From positions 1 through 64,000 of the forward strand of contig DCIR01000057.1 of the NCBI GenBank assembly GCA_002317155.1: DNA of 64,000 nt. The letters are read 5' to 3'. This document shows positions 8,093 to 17,213 of the stretch, piece by piece (the first letter of the stretch is position 1; each line of letters starts with the position of its first letter). Below the pieces are notes generated by a model. It was not told the DNA's origin. It saw nothing but the letters and a program-made list of their open reading frames with translations, and ran no database searches. Both the position numbers and the translations under genes were made by a program. Source of the DNA: Lachnospiraceae bacterium UBA1721 (lineage in GTDB: Bacteria > Bacillota > Clostridia > Lachnospirales > Lachnospiraceae).

Positions 8093-8970
8093 TGGATATT
8101 TGGTTTTCACAGCTTGATACAGAAAATGTCAAGACCAGCGTGAGAGTGGATAAACAGTTATTCAGCAAAGAGAGCGAATATCAGAGAATTGATGTGTTTG
8201 AGTCAAAGGAATTCGGTAAAATGATTGTCCTTGACGGAGAAATAATATTTTCTGAAGCAGACGAATTTATCTATAACGAGATGGTGGTTCATGTACCGAT
8301 GGCAGTTCATCCGAATGTAAAGGACGTGCTGATTATCGGTGGAGGCGACGGCGGTGTTGCCAAGGTACTTACAATGTATCCTGAGATTGAACACATTGAC
8401 GTTGTCGAACCCGATGAAATGTTTATCAGTGTCAGTAAGGAATTTTTCCCTGAGACAGCTAAGGGATTTGATGATCCGAGAGTTGAAATCATTAATATGG
8501 ACGGCCTTAGATATTTAAGGCGTTGTGTAGATAAATATGATTTGATTATTAATGATTCGACAGATCCGTTTGGTCACACAGAAGGTCTGTTTACCAAGGA
8601 ATTCTACGGTAACTGCTTCAGATCACTGCATGAGGACGGTATTATGGTGTATCAGCACGGCAGTCCGTTCTACGATGAGGATGAGGCGGCATTCAGATCA
8701 ATGCATCGTAAGGTGTATAGCTGTTTCCCGATAAGCCGTGTATATCAGGCGAGTATTCCGACATGTCCTGCGGGCTATTGGATGTTTGGATTTGCGTCCA
8801 AGAAGTATCATCCTCTGATTGATTTCAATCCTATCAGATGGAAAGCCAGAGGATTAAAGACCTGGTATTATACTACCAATTTGCATCAGGGAGCATTTAT
8901 GCTTCCCAAATATGTCGAGGACCTTCTTGAAGAGGAAGAAGGCAAGAAAACTAGAGCTTCGGAGGATTAA
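8092..8970 (+). CDS. speE: Spermidine synthase-type aminopropyltransferase
   Basis: 292 residues. The N-terminal beta domain (about 1-65) is followed by a Rossmann methyltransferase-like domain. The nucleotide-binding motif GGGDGG is at 83-88, the acidic strand end VVEPDE at 104-109, and the catalytic loop NDSTDPFG carries D155 and D159. The family transfers an aminopropyl group from decarboxylated S-adenosylmethionine to a diamine such as putrescine, or sometimes to agmatine or a longer polyamine. No S-adenosylmethionine decarboxylase gene is in this window. Start overlaps the speA stop, so translation is probably coupled. Confidence 0.92.
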   Translation: MDIWFSQLDTENVKTSVRVDKQLFSKESEYQRIDVFESKEFGKMIVLDGEIIFSEADEFIYNEMVVHVPMAVHPNVKDVLIIGGGDGGVAKVLTMYPEIEHIDVVEPDEMFISVSKEFFPETAKGFDDPRVEIINMDGLRYLRRCVDKYDLIINDSTDPFGHTEGLFTKEFYGNCFRSLHEDGIMVYQHGSPFYDEDEAAFRSMHRKVYSCFPISRVYQASIPTCPAGYWMFGFASKKYHPLIDFNPIRWKARGLKTWYYTTNLHQGAFMLPKYVEDLLEEEEGKKTRASED

Positions 8971-8973
8971 TAA

Positions 8974-10233
8974 ATGAGCAGATTAATGATTATCGGTTGT
9001 GGTGGTGTAGCGTCTGTAGCAATTCACAAGTGCTGCCAGAATAGTGATGTTTTTGATGAAATTATGATAGCGAGTCGTACAGTTTCCAAGTGCGATGCAC
9101 TTAAGGCTAAGCTTGAAAAAATAAGCAAGACAAAGATTACAACAGCAAAAGTTGATGCTGACAATGTGGCTGAACTTGTGGCTCTTATTAAGTCATATCA
9201 GCCTACAGCGGTTCTCAACCTTGCGCTTCCTTATCAGGATCTTACCATCATGGATGCCTGCCTTGAGTGTGGTGTTGACTATATTGACACAGCCAATTAT
9301 GAGGCTGAGGATATCAATGATCCTGTGTTTAAGGAAAGATATGAGAAGCGTTGTAAGGAACTTGGCTTCTCTGCATATTTTGATTACTCATGGCAGTGGG
9401 ATTATCAGGACAAGTTTAAGAATGCAGGCCTTACCGCACTTCTCGGAACCGGTTTTGATCCCGGTGTAACATCAGTTTTTGCGGCTTATGCCAAGAAGCA
9501 TTACTTTGATGAGATTCATACTATTGATATTCTCGATTGCAATGGCGGTGACCATGGATATCCCTTTGCAACCAATTTTAACCCTGAGATTAACTTAAGA
9601 GAGGTATCAGCTCCCGGCTCATATATGGAGAATGGAAAGTGGATTGAGATTCCTGCAATGAGCATTAAGAGAGAGTACAATTTCGAAGGCGTAGGAATGA
9701 AGGATATGTACCTTCTTCATCATGAGGAGATAGAGGCTCTCGGAAGAAATATGCCTGAAGTTAAGAGAATTAGATTTTTCATGACCTTCGGACAGAGCTA
9801 TCTGACTCATATGAAGTGTCTTGAGAATGTAGGTATGCTTTCTACAGAGCCTGTTAACTTTAACGGAACTCAGATTGTACCTATTCAGTTCTTAAAGGAG
9901 CTCCTTCCTGATCCTGCAAGTCTTGGTCCCAGAACAGTAGGTAAGACCAATATCGGATGTATCTTCACCGGTATCAAGGACGGCAAGGAAAAGACTCTTT
10001 ATATCTACAATGTATGCGATCATCAGGAGTGCTATAAGGAAGTAGAGTCACAGGCTATTTCTTATACAACAGGTGTTCCTGCGATGATTGGTGCAATGAT
10101 GGTTGTTACCGGACAGTGGAAACAGCCCGGAGTATTTACTACAGATGAGTTCGATCCCGATCCTTACATGGAAGCACTTAACAAGTGGGGACTTCCCTGG
10201 GTAGTAGACGAGAATCCTGTTCTTGTACCTTAA
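8974..10233 (+). CDS. Saccharopine dehydrogenase-family carboxy(nor)spermidine synthase
   Basis: 419 residues. It opens with a dinucleotide-binding fold, MSRLMIIGCGGVASVAIHKC, and belongs to the saccharopine-dehydrogenase superfamily branch that reductively condenses aspartate semialdehyde with a diamine to make carboxyspermidine or carboxynorspermidine. Conserved stretches include NLALPYQDLTIMDACLECGVDYIDTA (split by family logic into strand and helix) and LLGTGFDPGVTSVFAAYA. Function is assigned from the family plus the next gene, the matching decarboxylase. Ribosome site GGAGGA precedes the ATG, with 3 bp after the speE stop. Whether putrescine, agmatine or diaminopropane is the acceptor cannot be read from sequence. 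Confidence 0.88.
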   Translation: MSRLMIIGCGGVASVAIHKCCQNSDVFDEIMIASRTVSKCDALKAKLEKISKTKITTAKVDADNVAELVALIKSYQPTAVLNLALPYQDLTIMDACLECGVDYIDTANYEAEDINDPVFKERYEKRCKELGFSAYFDYSWQWDYQDKFKNAGLTALLGTGFDPGVTSVFAAYAKKHYFDEIHTIDILDCNGGDHGYPFATNFNPEINLREVSAPGSYMENGKWIEIPAMSIKREYNFEGVGMKDMYLLHHEEIEALGRNMPEVKRIRFFMTFGQSYLTHMKCLENVGMLSTEPVNFNGTQIVPIQFLKELLPDPASLGPRTVGKTNIGCIFTGIKDGKEKTLYIYNVCDHQECYKEVESQAISYTTGVPAMIGAMMVVTGQWKQPGVFTTDEFDPDPYMEALNKWGLPWVVDENPVLVP

Positions 10234-10312
10234 TTATTGAAAATATGATGACAGGACTGTGTAATTGATTAGTGTACATTTTAAGATTAATCAATACACA
10301 ATGGAGAATGAA

Positions 10313-11533
10313 ATGAGAATAAATGATATTCCCACACCGGCTTATGTCATAGATGAAAAAAAGTTAAGAGAAAATCTTGAGATACTTAAAAATGTTCAGG
10401 AAGAGAGTGGATGTCACATTCTCCTTGCTCAGAAGGCTTTTTCCGCGTTTGCAGAGTATCCGTTGATTAAGCAGTATCTGAAAGGAACTACATCAAGTGG
10501 TCTGTTTGAAGCACGTCTTGCCTATGAGGAGATGGGCGGAGAGGTTCATGTGTATGCACCTGCTTTTAAGGAAAAGGATTTGCTTGATTTGGTACATTTT
10601 TGCGACCATATTACTTTTAATTCTATAGCACAGGTTAAAAAGTATGCTGCGATGGCCATAGAGACCTCTAAACAGCTTAACGGTAATCCTTATGAGGATA
10701 TGGGAATAATGCTTCTGAATGAGGCTCCTATAGTGCCTAAACACCTTAGTCTCGGTCTGAGAGTTAATCCTGAATGTTCTACTCAGGGTGAGCATGCGAT
10801 TTATGATCCTTGCGCACCCGGTTCAAGACTTGGTGTTACGTTTGATGTTTTTAAGAAGGCATTAGAGGAAGACAGCACTGTTTTAGATAATATCGAAGGT
10901 CTTCATTTCCATACACTCTGCGAGCAGAATTCTGATGATCTTGTTACCACATTTGAGGCATTTGAAAAGAATTTTGGACCATATCTTAAGAAGATGAAAT
11001 GGCTTAATATGGGTGGTGGACATCACATTACCAGAAAAGATTATGACAGAGAAAAGCTGATTAATCTTATTAAGAAGATTAAGTCAGAATATGATGTTGA
11101 GGTATATCTTGAGCCAGGTGAGGCAATTGCACTTAATGCAGGTTACCTGGTAACAGAGGTGCTTGATATCGTTGAGAATGGTATCAGTACACTGATACTG
11201 GATGCGTCTGCTGCATGCCATATGCCGGATGTACTGGAGATGCCATACAGACCGCCACTTAGAGATAGTGGAGAGGCGGGAGAAAAGAAATATACATATA
11301 GACTGTCTTCATATACATGTCTTGCCGGAGATATAATCGGAGATTATTCCTTCGATAAGGAAATCAGGATAGGCGACAGACTTATCTTTGAAGATATGGC
11401 TATATACTCAATGGTAAAGAATAATACCTTTAACGGTATTCCGCTCCCGGATATTTGTGCCATGGATGAAGAAGGTAATTGTAGGCTGATTAAGAGCTTT
11501 GGTTATGATGATTTTAAGTGCAGGCTTTCATAG
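10313..11533 (+). CDS. nspC: Carboxynorspermidine / carboxyspermidine decarboxylase
   Basis: About 406 residues, alanine racemase fold-type III PLP enzyme. It starts MRINDIPTPAYVIDEKKL, with the PLP lysine K41 in LLAQKAFSAF. Later marks are GLHFHTLCEQN, NMGGGHHIT (phosphate loop), YLEPGEAIAL, and the C-terminal DMAIYSMVKNNTFNG that completes the partner active site. It removes the carboxyl group from carboxyspermidine or carboxynorspermidine. The start at 10313 has GGAG 6 bases upstream. An in-frame TTG-type opening at 10265 would add a non-homologous leader and has no ribosome site. Confidence 0.92.
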   Translation: MRINDIPTPAYVIDEKKLRENLEILKNVQEESGCHILLAQKAFSAFAEYPLIKQYLKGTTSSGLFEARLAYEEMGGEVHVYAPAFKEKDLLDLVHFCDHITFNSIAQVKKYAAMAIETSKQLNGNPYEDMGIMLLNEAPIVPKHLSLGLRVNPECSTQGEHAIYDPCAPGSRLGVTFDVFKKALEEDSTVLDNIEGLHFHTLCEQNSDDLVTTFEAFEKNFGPYLKKMKWLNMGGGHHITRKDYDREKLINLIKKIKSEYDVEVYLEPGEAIALNAGYLVTEVLDIVENGISTLILDASAACHMPDVLEMPYRPPLRDSGEAGEKKYTYRLSSYTCLAGDIIGDYSFDKEIRIGDRLIFEDMAIYSMVKNNTFNGIPLPDICAMDEEGNCRLIKSFGYDDFKCRLS

Positions 11534-11621
11534 GTGCAGTTGGTCTTCTTTGTATGCTTAGAATGTCTTCGTAAGATATGAGAGAGCTTTGCACTGAGTG
11601 TGTTTGTGCACGGAGTAATAT

Positions 11622-12725
11622 ATGAATATATTAAAGAGTATTCCGGCTGCTGATGGTTTTAGAATGCCGGGAGAGTTTGAAAAGCATAGAGGAACCATGC
11701 TTATATGGCCGGTAAGACCCGGATCATGGGTTGGTAAAGGCTTGGAGGCTAAAAAGACATTTACTGAAATAGCCAACGTGTTATCTAAGCATGAGGAGGT
11801 ATATCTTCTCTGTAAGGATGAATACCTTGATGAAGTAAAAAATATTTTCAGTGGAAATGAAAATGTAATACCAATGGTTATAGATACTGACGATGCCTGG
11901 TCAAGAGATGTAGGTCCTACATGTGTAGTTAATGACTGTGGCGATGTCAGGGGAATCGACTGGAGCTTCAACGCATGGGGAGGAACATACGATGGACTGT
12001 ATGCCTCATGGGATAAGGATGACGCGGCGGCATTAAAGCTGTGCGATAAGCTAAAATTGGACTGTTACGATGCCAAGCATTTTGTACTTGAGGGTGGATC
12101 AATTCACAGTGACGGAGAAGGCACTGTAATTGTTACCGAGAGCTGTCTGCTCAGCCCCGGACGTAATCCACAGATGAGTAAGCAGCAGATAGAGGAAGAG
12201 CTTAAAAAGTATCTACGAGCTGAGAAGATTATATGGCTGCCTCGTGGTATCGAGGGAGATGAAACCAATGAGCATGTAGATAATGTATGTGCTTTTGTAA
12301 AGCCGGGGGAAGTAGTGCTTGCGTGGACTGATGATGAAAATGATATTCAGTGGCAGCCGTCTAGCGAATCACTCAAGGTACTTATGGAAGAGACTGATGC
12401 CCGTGGTAGAAGTTTTAAGGTTCATAAGCTTCCGATTCCTAAAAATCCGGTATGTATAACAGAGGAAGAACTTGACGGACTTGAGTTTGAAGAAGGCGAA
12501 GATACCAGAGAAGCCGGCGAGAGGCTTGCGGCGAGCTATGTTAATTTTTATATTGGCAATGAGGTGATATTGCTTCCGCAGTTTGGCGATGTAAATGACA
12601 AGGTGGCACATAAAAAACTGGCTGAACTGTTCCCTGATAGAGAAATAGTAGACATACAAGCTCGTTCAATAATAGTAGGTGGTGGAAACATCCACTGTAT
12701 TACGCAGCAGATTCCCTTGGGCTAA
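11622..12725 (+). CDS. aguA: Agmatine deiminase
   Basis: 367 residues of the peptidyl-arginine-deiminase-like guanidino-modifying family. The N terminus has MPGEFEKHRGTMLIWPVRPGSW. The substrate-binding DDAWSRDVGPT and the middle LEGGSIHSDGEGT follow. The nucleophilic cysteine C359 sits in GGGNIHCITQQ at the very C terminus. It converts agmatine to N-carbamoylputrescine and ammonia. Located 88 bp after nspC, with a CGGAG ribosome site before the ATG. Its partner amidase follows directly. Confidence 0.95.
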   Translation: MNILKSIPAADGFRMPGEFEKHRGTMLIWPVRPGSWVGKGLEAKKTFTEIANVLSKHEEVYLLCKDEYLDEVKNIFSGNENVIPMVIDTDDAWSRDVGPTCVVNDCGDVRGIDWSFNAWGGTYDGLYASWDKDDAAALKLCDKLKLDCYDAKHFVLEGGSIHSDGEGTVIVTESCLLSPGRNPQMSKQQIEEELKKYLRAEKIIWLPRGIEGDETNEHVDNVCAFVKPGEVVLAWTDDENDIQWQPSSESLKVLMEETDARGRSFKVHKLPIPKNPVCITEEELDGLEFEEGEDTREAGERLAASYVNFYIGNEVILLPQFGDVNDKVAHKKLAELFPDREIVDIQARSIIVGGGNIHCITQQIPLG

Positions 12726-12758
12726 TAATTAGTTATTAAATATTTAATGGAGTGAATG

Positions 12759-13637
12759 ATGAGAAAAGTAACTGTAGCAGCAGTACAGATGTCTTGCAGT
12801 GAGATAGTTTCTGAAAATATAGCTAAAGCAGATAAAATGGTAAGAGAGGCAGCTGCGAAAGGTGCACAGATAATACTGCTTCCTGAACTGTTCGAGAGAC
12901 AGTATTTTTGTCAGGAAAGACGATATGAGTATTATGAGTTCGCTAAGTCAGTTGATGAAAATGATGCAGTATGCCATTTTAAAGAGCTCGCAAAGGAGCT
13001 TGGTGTAGTTATTCCTGTCAGTTTTTATGAAAGAGATGTGAATGTATTGTATAACAGTATAGCTGTCATTGATGCTGACGGAACTGTACTTGGCGTATAT
13101 AGAAAGACACATATTCCGGATGATCATTTTTATCAGGAGAAGTTTTATTTTACTCCAGGTGATACAGGCTTTAAGGTTTGGGATACTAAGTATGGCAAAA
13201 TCGGAATTGGTATCTGCTGGGATCAGTGGTTCCCGGAGACTGCAAGAGCTATGGCAGTGCAGGGTGCGGAGCTTTTGTTCTATCCCACAGCTATAGGAAG
13301 TGAGCCTATAATAGAATGTGACAGTATGCCTCATTGGCGTAGATGTATGCAGGGACATGCAGGAAGCAATCTTATGCCTGTGATTGCTGCGAACAGAATA
13401 GGCAGAGAAGATGTTAAGCCTTGCAAGGAAAACAATAACCAGGAGTCGGCACTTGTATTTTACGGTTCTTCATTTATGACTGATGAAACCGGAGAACTGG
13501 TACAGAATGCATCAAGAGATTGTGAGGAAATTCTTATTAACACATATGATCTTGATGAGATAGAAGTTAACAGACTCAGCTGGGGTATATTCAGAGACAG
13601 ACGACCTGACACATACAAGATTATATGTGAAAAGTAG
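12759..13637 (+). CDS. aguB: N-carbamoylputrescine amidase
   Basis: 292 residues of the nitrilase superfamily. The catalytic triad is visible: E43 in LLPELFERQYF, K116 in YRKTHIPD and C153 in GICWDQWFPE. The family splits N-carbamoylputrescine to putrescine, CO2 and ammonia, completing the agmatine-to-putrescine route begun by the preceding gene. Two tandem ATGs are present. I choose 12759 because GGAG then sits 6 bases upstream rather than 3. The next gene begins within a few bases. Confidence 0.95.
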   Translation: MRKVTVAAVQMSCSEIVSENIAKADKMVREAAAKGAQIILLPELFERQYFCQERRYEYYEFAKSVDENDAVCHFKELAKELGVVIPVSFYERDVNVLYNSIAVIDADGTVLGVYRKTHIPDDHFYQEKFYFTPGDTGFKVWDTKYGKIGIGICWDQWFPETARAMAVQGAELLFYPTAIGSEPIIECDSMPHWRRCMQGHAGSNLMPVIAANRIGREDVKPCKENNNQESALVFYGSSFMTDETGELVQNASRDCEEILINTYDLDEIEVNRLSWGIFRDRRPDTYKIICEK

Positions 13638-13652
13638 TATATGGAGAGACAA

Positions 13653-13871
13653 ATGTTTTTTCAGGAAGATAATACATATAAAGATATAAGGGAAAAATCA
13701 CTTGAACAGTGGCTTGATGATATGGAAAAGCATGAGGATGTTGCCGTCAGGGGAGGTATTCCTCTGATAAGGGATTACCTGCGTACTCTTCAGGCGGAAA
13801 ATAGGCGTCTTGCGGATGAGAATGAACTGAAGAATACATATCTCAGGAAAATGTCCAAGAGAGAAAAATAA
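13653..13871 (+). CDS. Small coiled-coil protein at the end of the polyamine operon
   Basis: 72 residues (76 if the ATG at 13641 is used), highly charged. A likely amphipathic coiled coil runs from about residue 40 to the end (DYLRTLQAENRRLADENELK). GGAG lies 6 bases before the ATG at 13653, favouring that start. It follows aguB within 16 bases, so it is almost certainly co-transcribed. No known domain is recognised. It might be a regulator or assembly partner of the polyamine enzymes, but that is a guess from position only. Confidence 0.65.
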   Translation: MFFQEDNTYKDIREKSLEQWLDDMEKHEDVAVRGGIPLIRDYLRTLQAENRRLADENELKNTYLRKMSKREK

Positions 13872-13955
13872 TATATATATATGTATTTATTGTGGTTTCA
13901 AGAAATTGAATTTGATGTATAATTGTTAATCATCGGTTCCGGGAGGAGTGCGGCC

Positions 13956-14036
13956 ATGAGCTGTATTGTCGGTGTCCAGGTGCACATTTTTGGTATTCCC
14001 TGTGGAGCACGCGACAGCCGGTGTATTTTTATGTAA
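13956..14036 (+). CDS. Possible 26-residue peptide with strong ribosome site, or structured RNA
   Basis: In the 205-bp gap after the polyamine operon a GGGAGGAG stretch stands 7 bases before an ATG that opens a 26-codon frame (MSCIVGVQVH...). A TATAAT lies about 35 bases upstream (13918-13923). The same DNA can form an imperfect hairpin, GTCG-GTG-TCC pairing with GGA-CAC-CGAC, so it may instead be a structured 5' leader for the next gene. The base composition is richer in GC than its surroundings. Evidence for translation is only the ribosome site. Confidence 0.3.
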   Translation: MSCIVGVQVHIFGIPCGARDSRCIFM

Positions 14037-14076
14037 CAGAAATTAATTGCATAAATTACTTTCATAGAGGTGAAGT

Positions 14077-14919
14077 ATGTTTTTTTCAGGTTTTGCACTC
14101 ACAAGTACTGCGACCTTTTGGATAATTGTTGGAGTGGCGGGAGCTGTTGCGGCAGCAGTTGTGGTTACTTCTGTGGTAAGAAGTGTGAAAAGGCTTAAGA
14201 GAAAAGTCAGAAGATCTATTGAGAATTCTGTGACTGCTCAGATAATCAAGACTGTAGCAGGACCGGCCAACAGGGGTGAGATTAATCTAGGGCAAATAAT
14301 GCATCAGGCAGTTACTGAGTCTATGGAAGAAACACCTAGATCTGTGTCAGGTGCTACTTCTTTGATGCTCCCGAGAATTACCAGAGATTTTCCTGATTTT
14401 GAATATGATGAGATGAGAGAGAGAACTAAGCTTGTCCTTACATCATATCTTAATGCGATAACACATCAGGATGCGGAATTGCTTACAGATGTAGGCAGTG
14501 AGATCAAGAATAATGTCAGAAATATAATATCGGAGATGAATAATAACAGACTTCATAAGCATTATGAAAGTGTAAAGATTCATCAGACAGAGATTAAGAA
14601 TTATAATAAAACGGCAGGAAGATGTGTGATTACATTTGATATGTCTGTTGAGTATTTTGAATATACCACCGATACTGCAGGTAATGTAGTCGCAGGCAAT
14701 AAGAATTCAAAGCATCAGACCCGCTATAATGTAGATATGATTTATGTACAGGACAGAGCTATTGTGGAACAGACCGGATCAAATGCATTGGGTGTTAATT
14801 GTCCTAATTGCGGAGCACCGCTTACAATGCTTGGAGCTAAGAAGTGTTCATACTGCGGTACAGATGTAGTGGATATCAATCTTCATGCGTGGGTATATAA
14901 TCGAATTAAAGAGTTGTAA
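14077..14919 (+). CDS. Membrane-anchored TIM44-like protein with C-terminal zinc ribbon
   Basis: 280 residues. One N-terminal membrane segment (about 11-33, alanine and valine rich) is followed by a basic stretch RSVKRLKRKVRRS. A central domain (about 95-245) matches the look of TIM44-like / lipoprotein-associated domains (EMRERTKLVLTSYLNAIT, then the VITFDMSVEYFEYTT strands). A zinc ribbon CPNCGAP...CSYCGTD lies near 246-268. The cytoplasmic side for the zinc ribbon is likely. Such proteins occur across Firmicutes without known function. The ribosome site is GAGGTGA. A small gene follows 13 bp later. Confidence 0.75.
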   Translation: MFFSGFALTSTATFWIIVGVAGAVAAAVVVTSVVRSVKRLKRKVRRSIENSVTAQIIKTVAGPANRGEINLGQIMHQAVTESMEETPRSVSGATSLMLPRITRDFPDFEYDEMRERTKLVLTSYLNAITHQDAELLTDVGSEIKNNVRNIISEMNNNRLHKHYESVKIHQTEIKNYNKTAGRCVITFDMSVEYFEYTTDTAGNVVAGNKNSKHQTRYNVDMIYVQDRAIVEQTGSNALGVNCPNCGAPLTMLGAKKCSYCGTDVVDINLHAWVYNRIKEL

Positions 14920-14931
14920 CAGGAGAGATTA

Positions 14932-15102
14932 ATGGAAACTTGGTATTATGTAGTTGAAAGTATAGACGGTGATTACGCTAACCTTAAGAGAACAGATATT
15001 GAATCTGACGATATAAAGCTGGTTGCAAGAGCTCTTCTTCCCGCGGAAATAGTTGAGGGCAGTAATCTTAAATATGAGTATTTTCAATATGAGATAATTT
15101 AA
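14932..15102 (+). CDS. Small conserved-looking protein (DUF3006-like)
   Basis: 56 residues beginning METWYYVVESIDGDYANLKR, with AGGAG 8 bases upstream of the ATG and a 13-bp gap after the zinc-ribbon gene. The pattern of a short beta protein with I-D/E-G-D-Y-A-x-L and a later LLPAEIVEGS resembles DUF3006-type small proteins, though the match is by eye only. It is followed directly by a terminator, so it is the last gene of the unit. Confidence 0.65.
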   Translation: METWYYVVESIDGDYANLKRTDIESDDIKLVARALLPAEIVEGSNLKYEYFQYEII

Positions 15103-15117
15103 GAATGTGGTATTATA

Positions 15118-15143
15118 AAAGGGCGCTGTATGCGTCCTTTTTA
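15118..15143 (+). terminator. Rho-independent terminator
   Basis: Nine-bp stem AAAGGGCGC / GCGTCCTTT around TGTAT with a T tract. It lies between the small gene and the GH5 gene. This is why the GH5 start is placed after it rather than at the in-frame ATG at 15105. Confidence 0.85.
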
Positions 15144-15170
15144 CATTATAATCTTAGAAGAGGTATTGTG

Positions 15171-17183
15171 ATGAAAAAACCTACAAAAATACTGCTTATT
15201 ATATTGGCGTTGATAATAATAGTCGGAGGAAATGTTGCTTTTTATATTATTAAGGACCGACTGGATAATAAGGAGCAAAACGAGGGTGGATCAATAGGAT
15301 CACCTGTTATAGCTGAGGAAAATAACACTTCGGCTTCAAATAGTGATTCTCAAAACAACACGGATGGCAGCAGTTCATTAGATGATACGTCTATTGATGA
15401 TGGTAATGATTCGGATGACGGTAGCATGAATGAGGATAATAATTCGGATACAGGCAGTTCTAATGATGATAATGATTCGGATACAGATAGTTCGAGTGAT
15501 GATGCTCAATCATCAGAGGTTTCTGAAGAGGATTTCTATGCTCAGATCAGTAAGACTGGAAGCTGGGGTGAGAATAATTCCAGCGGACAGTATGCGATAT
15601 ATCTTGTGAATAGTTCAAATCTGACGATAGATGGTTGGACATTGGAAATAAATGTGGGAGACAGTGCATCCATAGATAATTTGTGGGGCGGTAATTACAG
15701 TGTTTCTAACGGTGTACTTACTATTTTGCCTGTTGACTATACTAAAGTAGTAAGTTCGGGAGCAAAGGCGGAAATAGGTTTTATAGCATCTAATGTCAAT
15801 CAGGAACTGACATACAGTCTTGTATCTGAGAATACCTATTCAGAAGGTACTGCAAATGCCGGAAATAATAACGGCAATAATGGGAACAATGGGAACAATG
15901 GAAACAACGGAAATAATGGGCAGCCTGCAGTTGCAGCCAATGCGTTAGAGGTTCCGGAACCTACAACCGATGACTGGCTGTTTACGGACGGTACCAATAT
16001 TCTTGATTCTACAGGTAAAAAAGTATGGCTGACCGGTGTTAACTGGTTTGGCTATAATACAGGAACCAATACCTTTGATGGCCTATGGAACAGCGATTTA
16101 AATACTTCTATTCAGGGTATTGCAGATCACGGGTTCAATCTTATACGTGTTCCTATTTCGGCAGAGCTTATTTTGCAATGGAAAAACGGTCAGGCTCCTA
16201 CAGCTAATTTTAACCAGGCAACCAACTATTATCTGGTAGGAATGGATAGCCTGGAAATATGGGATTATATTGTAGGACAGTGCAGAGCATGTGGATTGAA
16301 AATTATGATAGATATTCATAGTGCTGAGACCAATGCATCAGGTCATAATATTAATCTCTGGACTACCAGCAACATATCTACGGCTCAGTATCAGGAAGCA
16401 CTTGTGTGGATGGCAGACAGATATAAGAATGATGATACGATTATTGCATATGATCTTAAAAATGAGCCTCATGGCAAGCCATTTGAGGGTGTGGCAGCAG
16501 CAATATGGAATGATTCCACATCAGTGAACAACTGGAAGTATGTTGCTGAGACAACAGCGCTTATGGTACTTGAGGCCAATCCAAATGTCCTCATAATGGT
16601 CGAGGGTACAGAAATATATCCTATAGATATTAACCGTAACGGAGATTATCATTCGACAGATGATGATGACTATTACTTTAACTGGTGGGGAGGTAATCTA
16701 CGAGGTGTAGCGGATTTTCCGATAGATTTAGGACGATATCAGAACAAATTGGTATATTCACCTCATGATTATGGTCCGACAGTATATCAGCAGCCTTGGT
16801 TCTACTCAGGCTACAATTACAATACCCTCATGGAAGACTGTTGGAAGGATAACTGGTTTTATATTTATGAGGATGATATTGCACCGCTACTTATTGGTGA
16901 GTGGGGCGGATATATGACTGAGCCCAACATTACGTGGATGACTCACATGAGAACTTTGATTAAGACTTATCATCTTAACCATACATTCTGGTGCTTCAAT
17001 GCCAATTCCGGTGATACCGGCGGACTCGTACTTGATGACTTTACTACATGGGATACTGAAAAGTATAACTTTGTAAAAGAAGTATTATGGCAGGAGAACG
17101 GTAAGTTTATAGGTCTTGATCATCAGATACCGCTTGGACCGTCAGGCAACGGTATTACACTTTCAGAGGCTCGTGGATTATAA
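15171..17183 (+). CDS. Membrane-anchored GH5 endoglucanase with N-terminal CBM2-like module
   Basis: 670 residues. A basic N terminus and one membrane segment (about 6-27, no lipobox) are followed by a Asp/Ser/Asn-rich linker (about 38-115). A CBM2-like beta module lies at about 120-225 (SKTGSWGENN...WTLEINVG...ILPVDYTKV), then a GNN-repeat linker and a GH5 barrel from about 262. The acid/base is E432 in DLKNEPHG and the nucleophile E577 in LLIGEWGGYM. GH5 enzymes of this type cut internal beta-1,4 links in cellulose or mixed beta-glucans. ATG 15171 has AGAGG upstream, while the ATG at 15105 would translate through the terminator hairpin. It is probably held at the cell surface by the uncleaved membrane anchor. 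Confidence 0.92.
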   Translation: MKKPTKILLIILALIIIVGGNVAFYIIKDRLDNKEQNEGGSIGSPVIAEENNTSASNSDSQNNTDGSSSLDDTSIDDGNDSDDGSMNEDNNSDTGSSNDDNDSDTDSSSDDAQSSEVSEEDFYAQISKTGSWGENNSSGQYAIYLVNSSNLTIDGWTLEINVGDSASIDNLWGGNYSVSNGVLTILPVDYTKVVSSGAKAEIGFIASNVNQELTYSLVSENTYSEGTANAGNNNGNNGNNGNNGNNGNNGQPAVAANALEVPEPTTDDWLFTDGTNILDSTGKKVWLTGVNWFGYNTGTNTFDGLWNSDLNTSIQGIADHGFNLIRVPISAELILQWKNGQAPTANFNQATNYYLVGMDSLEIWDYIVGQCRACGLKIMIDIHSAETNASGHNINLWTTSNISTAQYQEALVWMADRYKNDDTIIAYDLKNEPHGKPFEGVAAAIWNDSTSVNNWKYVAETTALMVLEANPNVLIMVEGTEIYPIDINRNGDYHSTDDDDYYFNWWGGNLRGVADFPIDLGRYQNKLVYSPHDYGPTVYQQPWFYSGYNYNTLMEDCWKDNWFYIYEDDIAPLLIGEWGGYMTEPNITWMTHMRTLIKTYHLNHTFWCFNANSGDTGGLVLDDFTTWDTEKYNFVKEVLWQENGKFIGLDHQIPLGPSGNGITLSEARGL

Positions 17184-17213
17184 GCTGAACTCATATAGAA
17201 AAGGGATAGATTA

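Noticed and set aside
13872..14076. SRP (4.5S) RNA in the gap after the polyamine operon
   Set aside because: The conserved apical loop sequences of SRP RNA are absent.
15105..15170. Earlier ATG for the first GH5 gene
   Set aside because: The added 22 codons pass through the preceding terminator hairpin, and ATG 15171 starts a proper membrane anchor.
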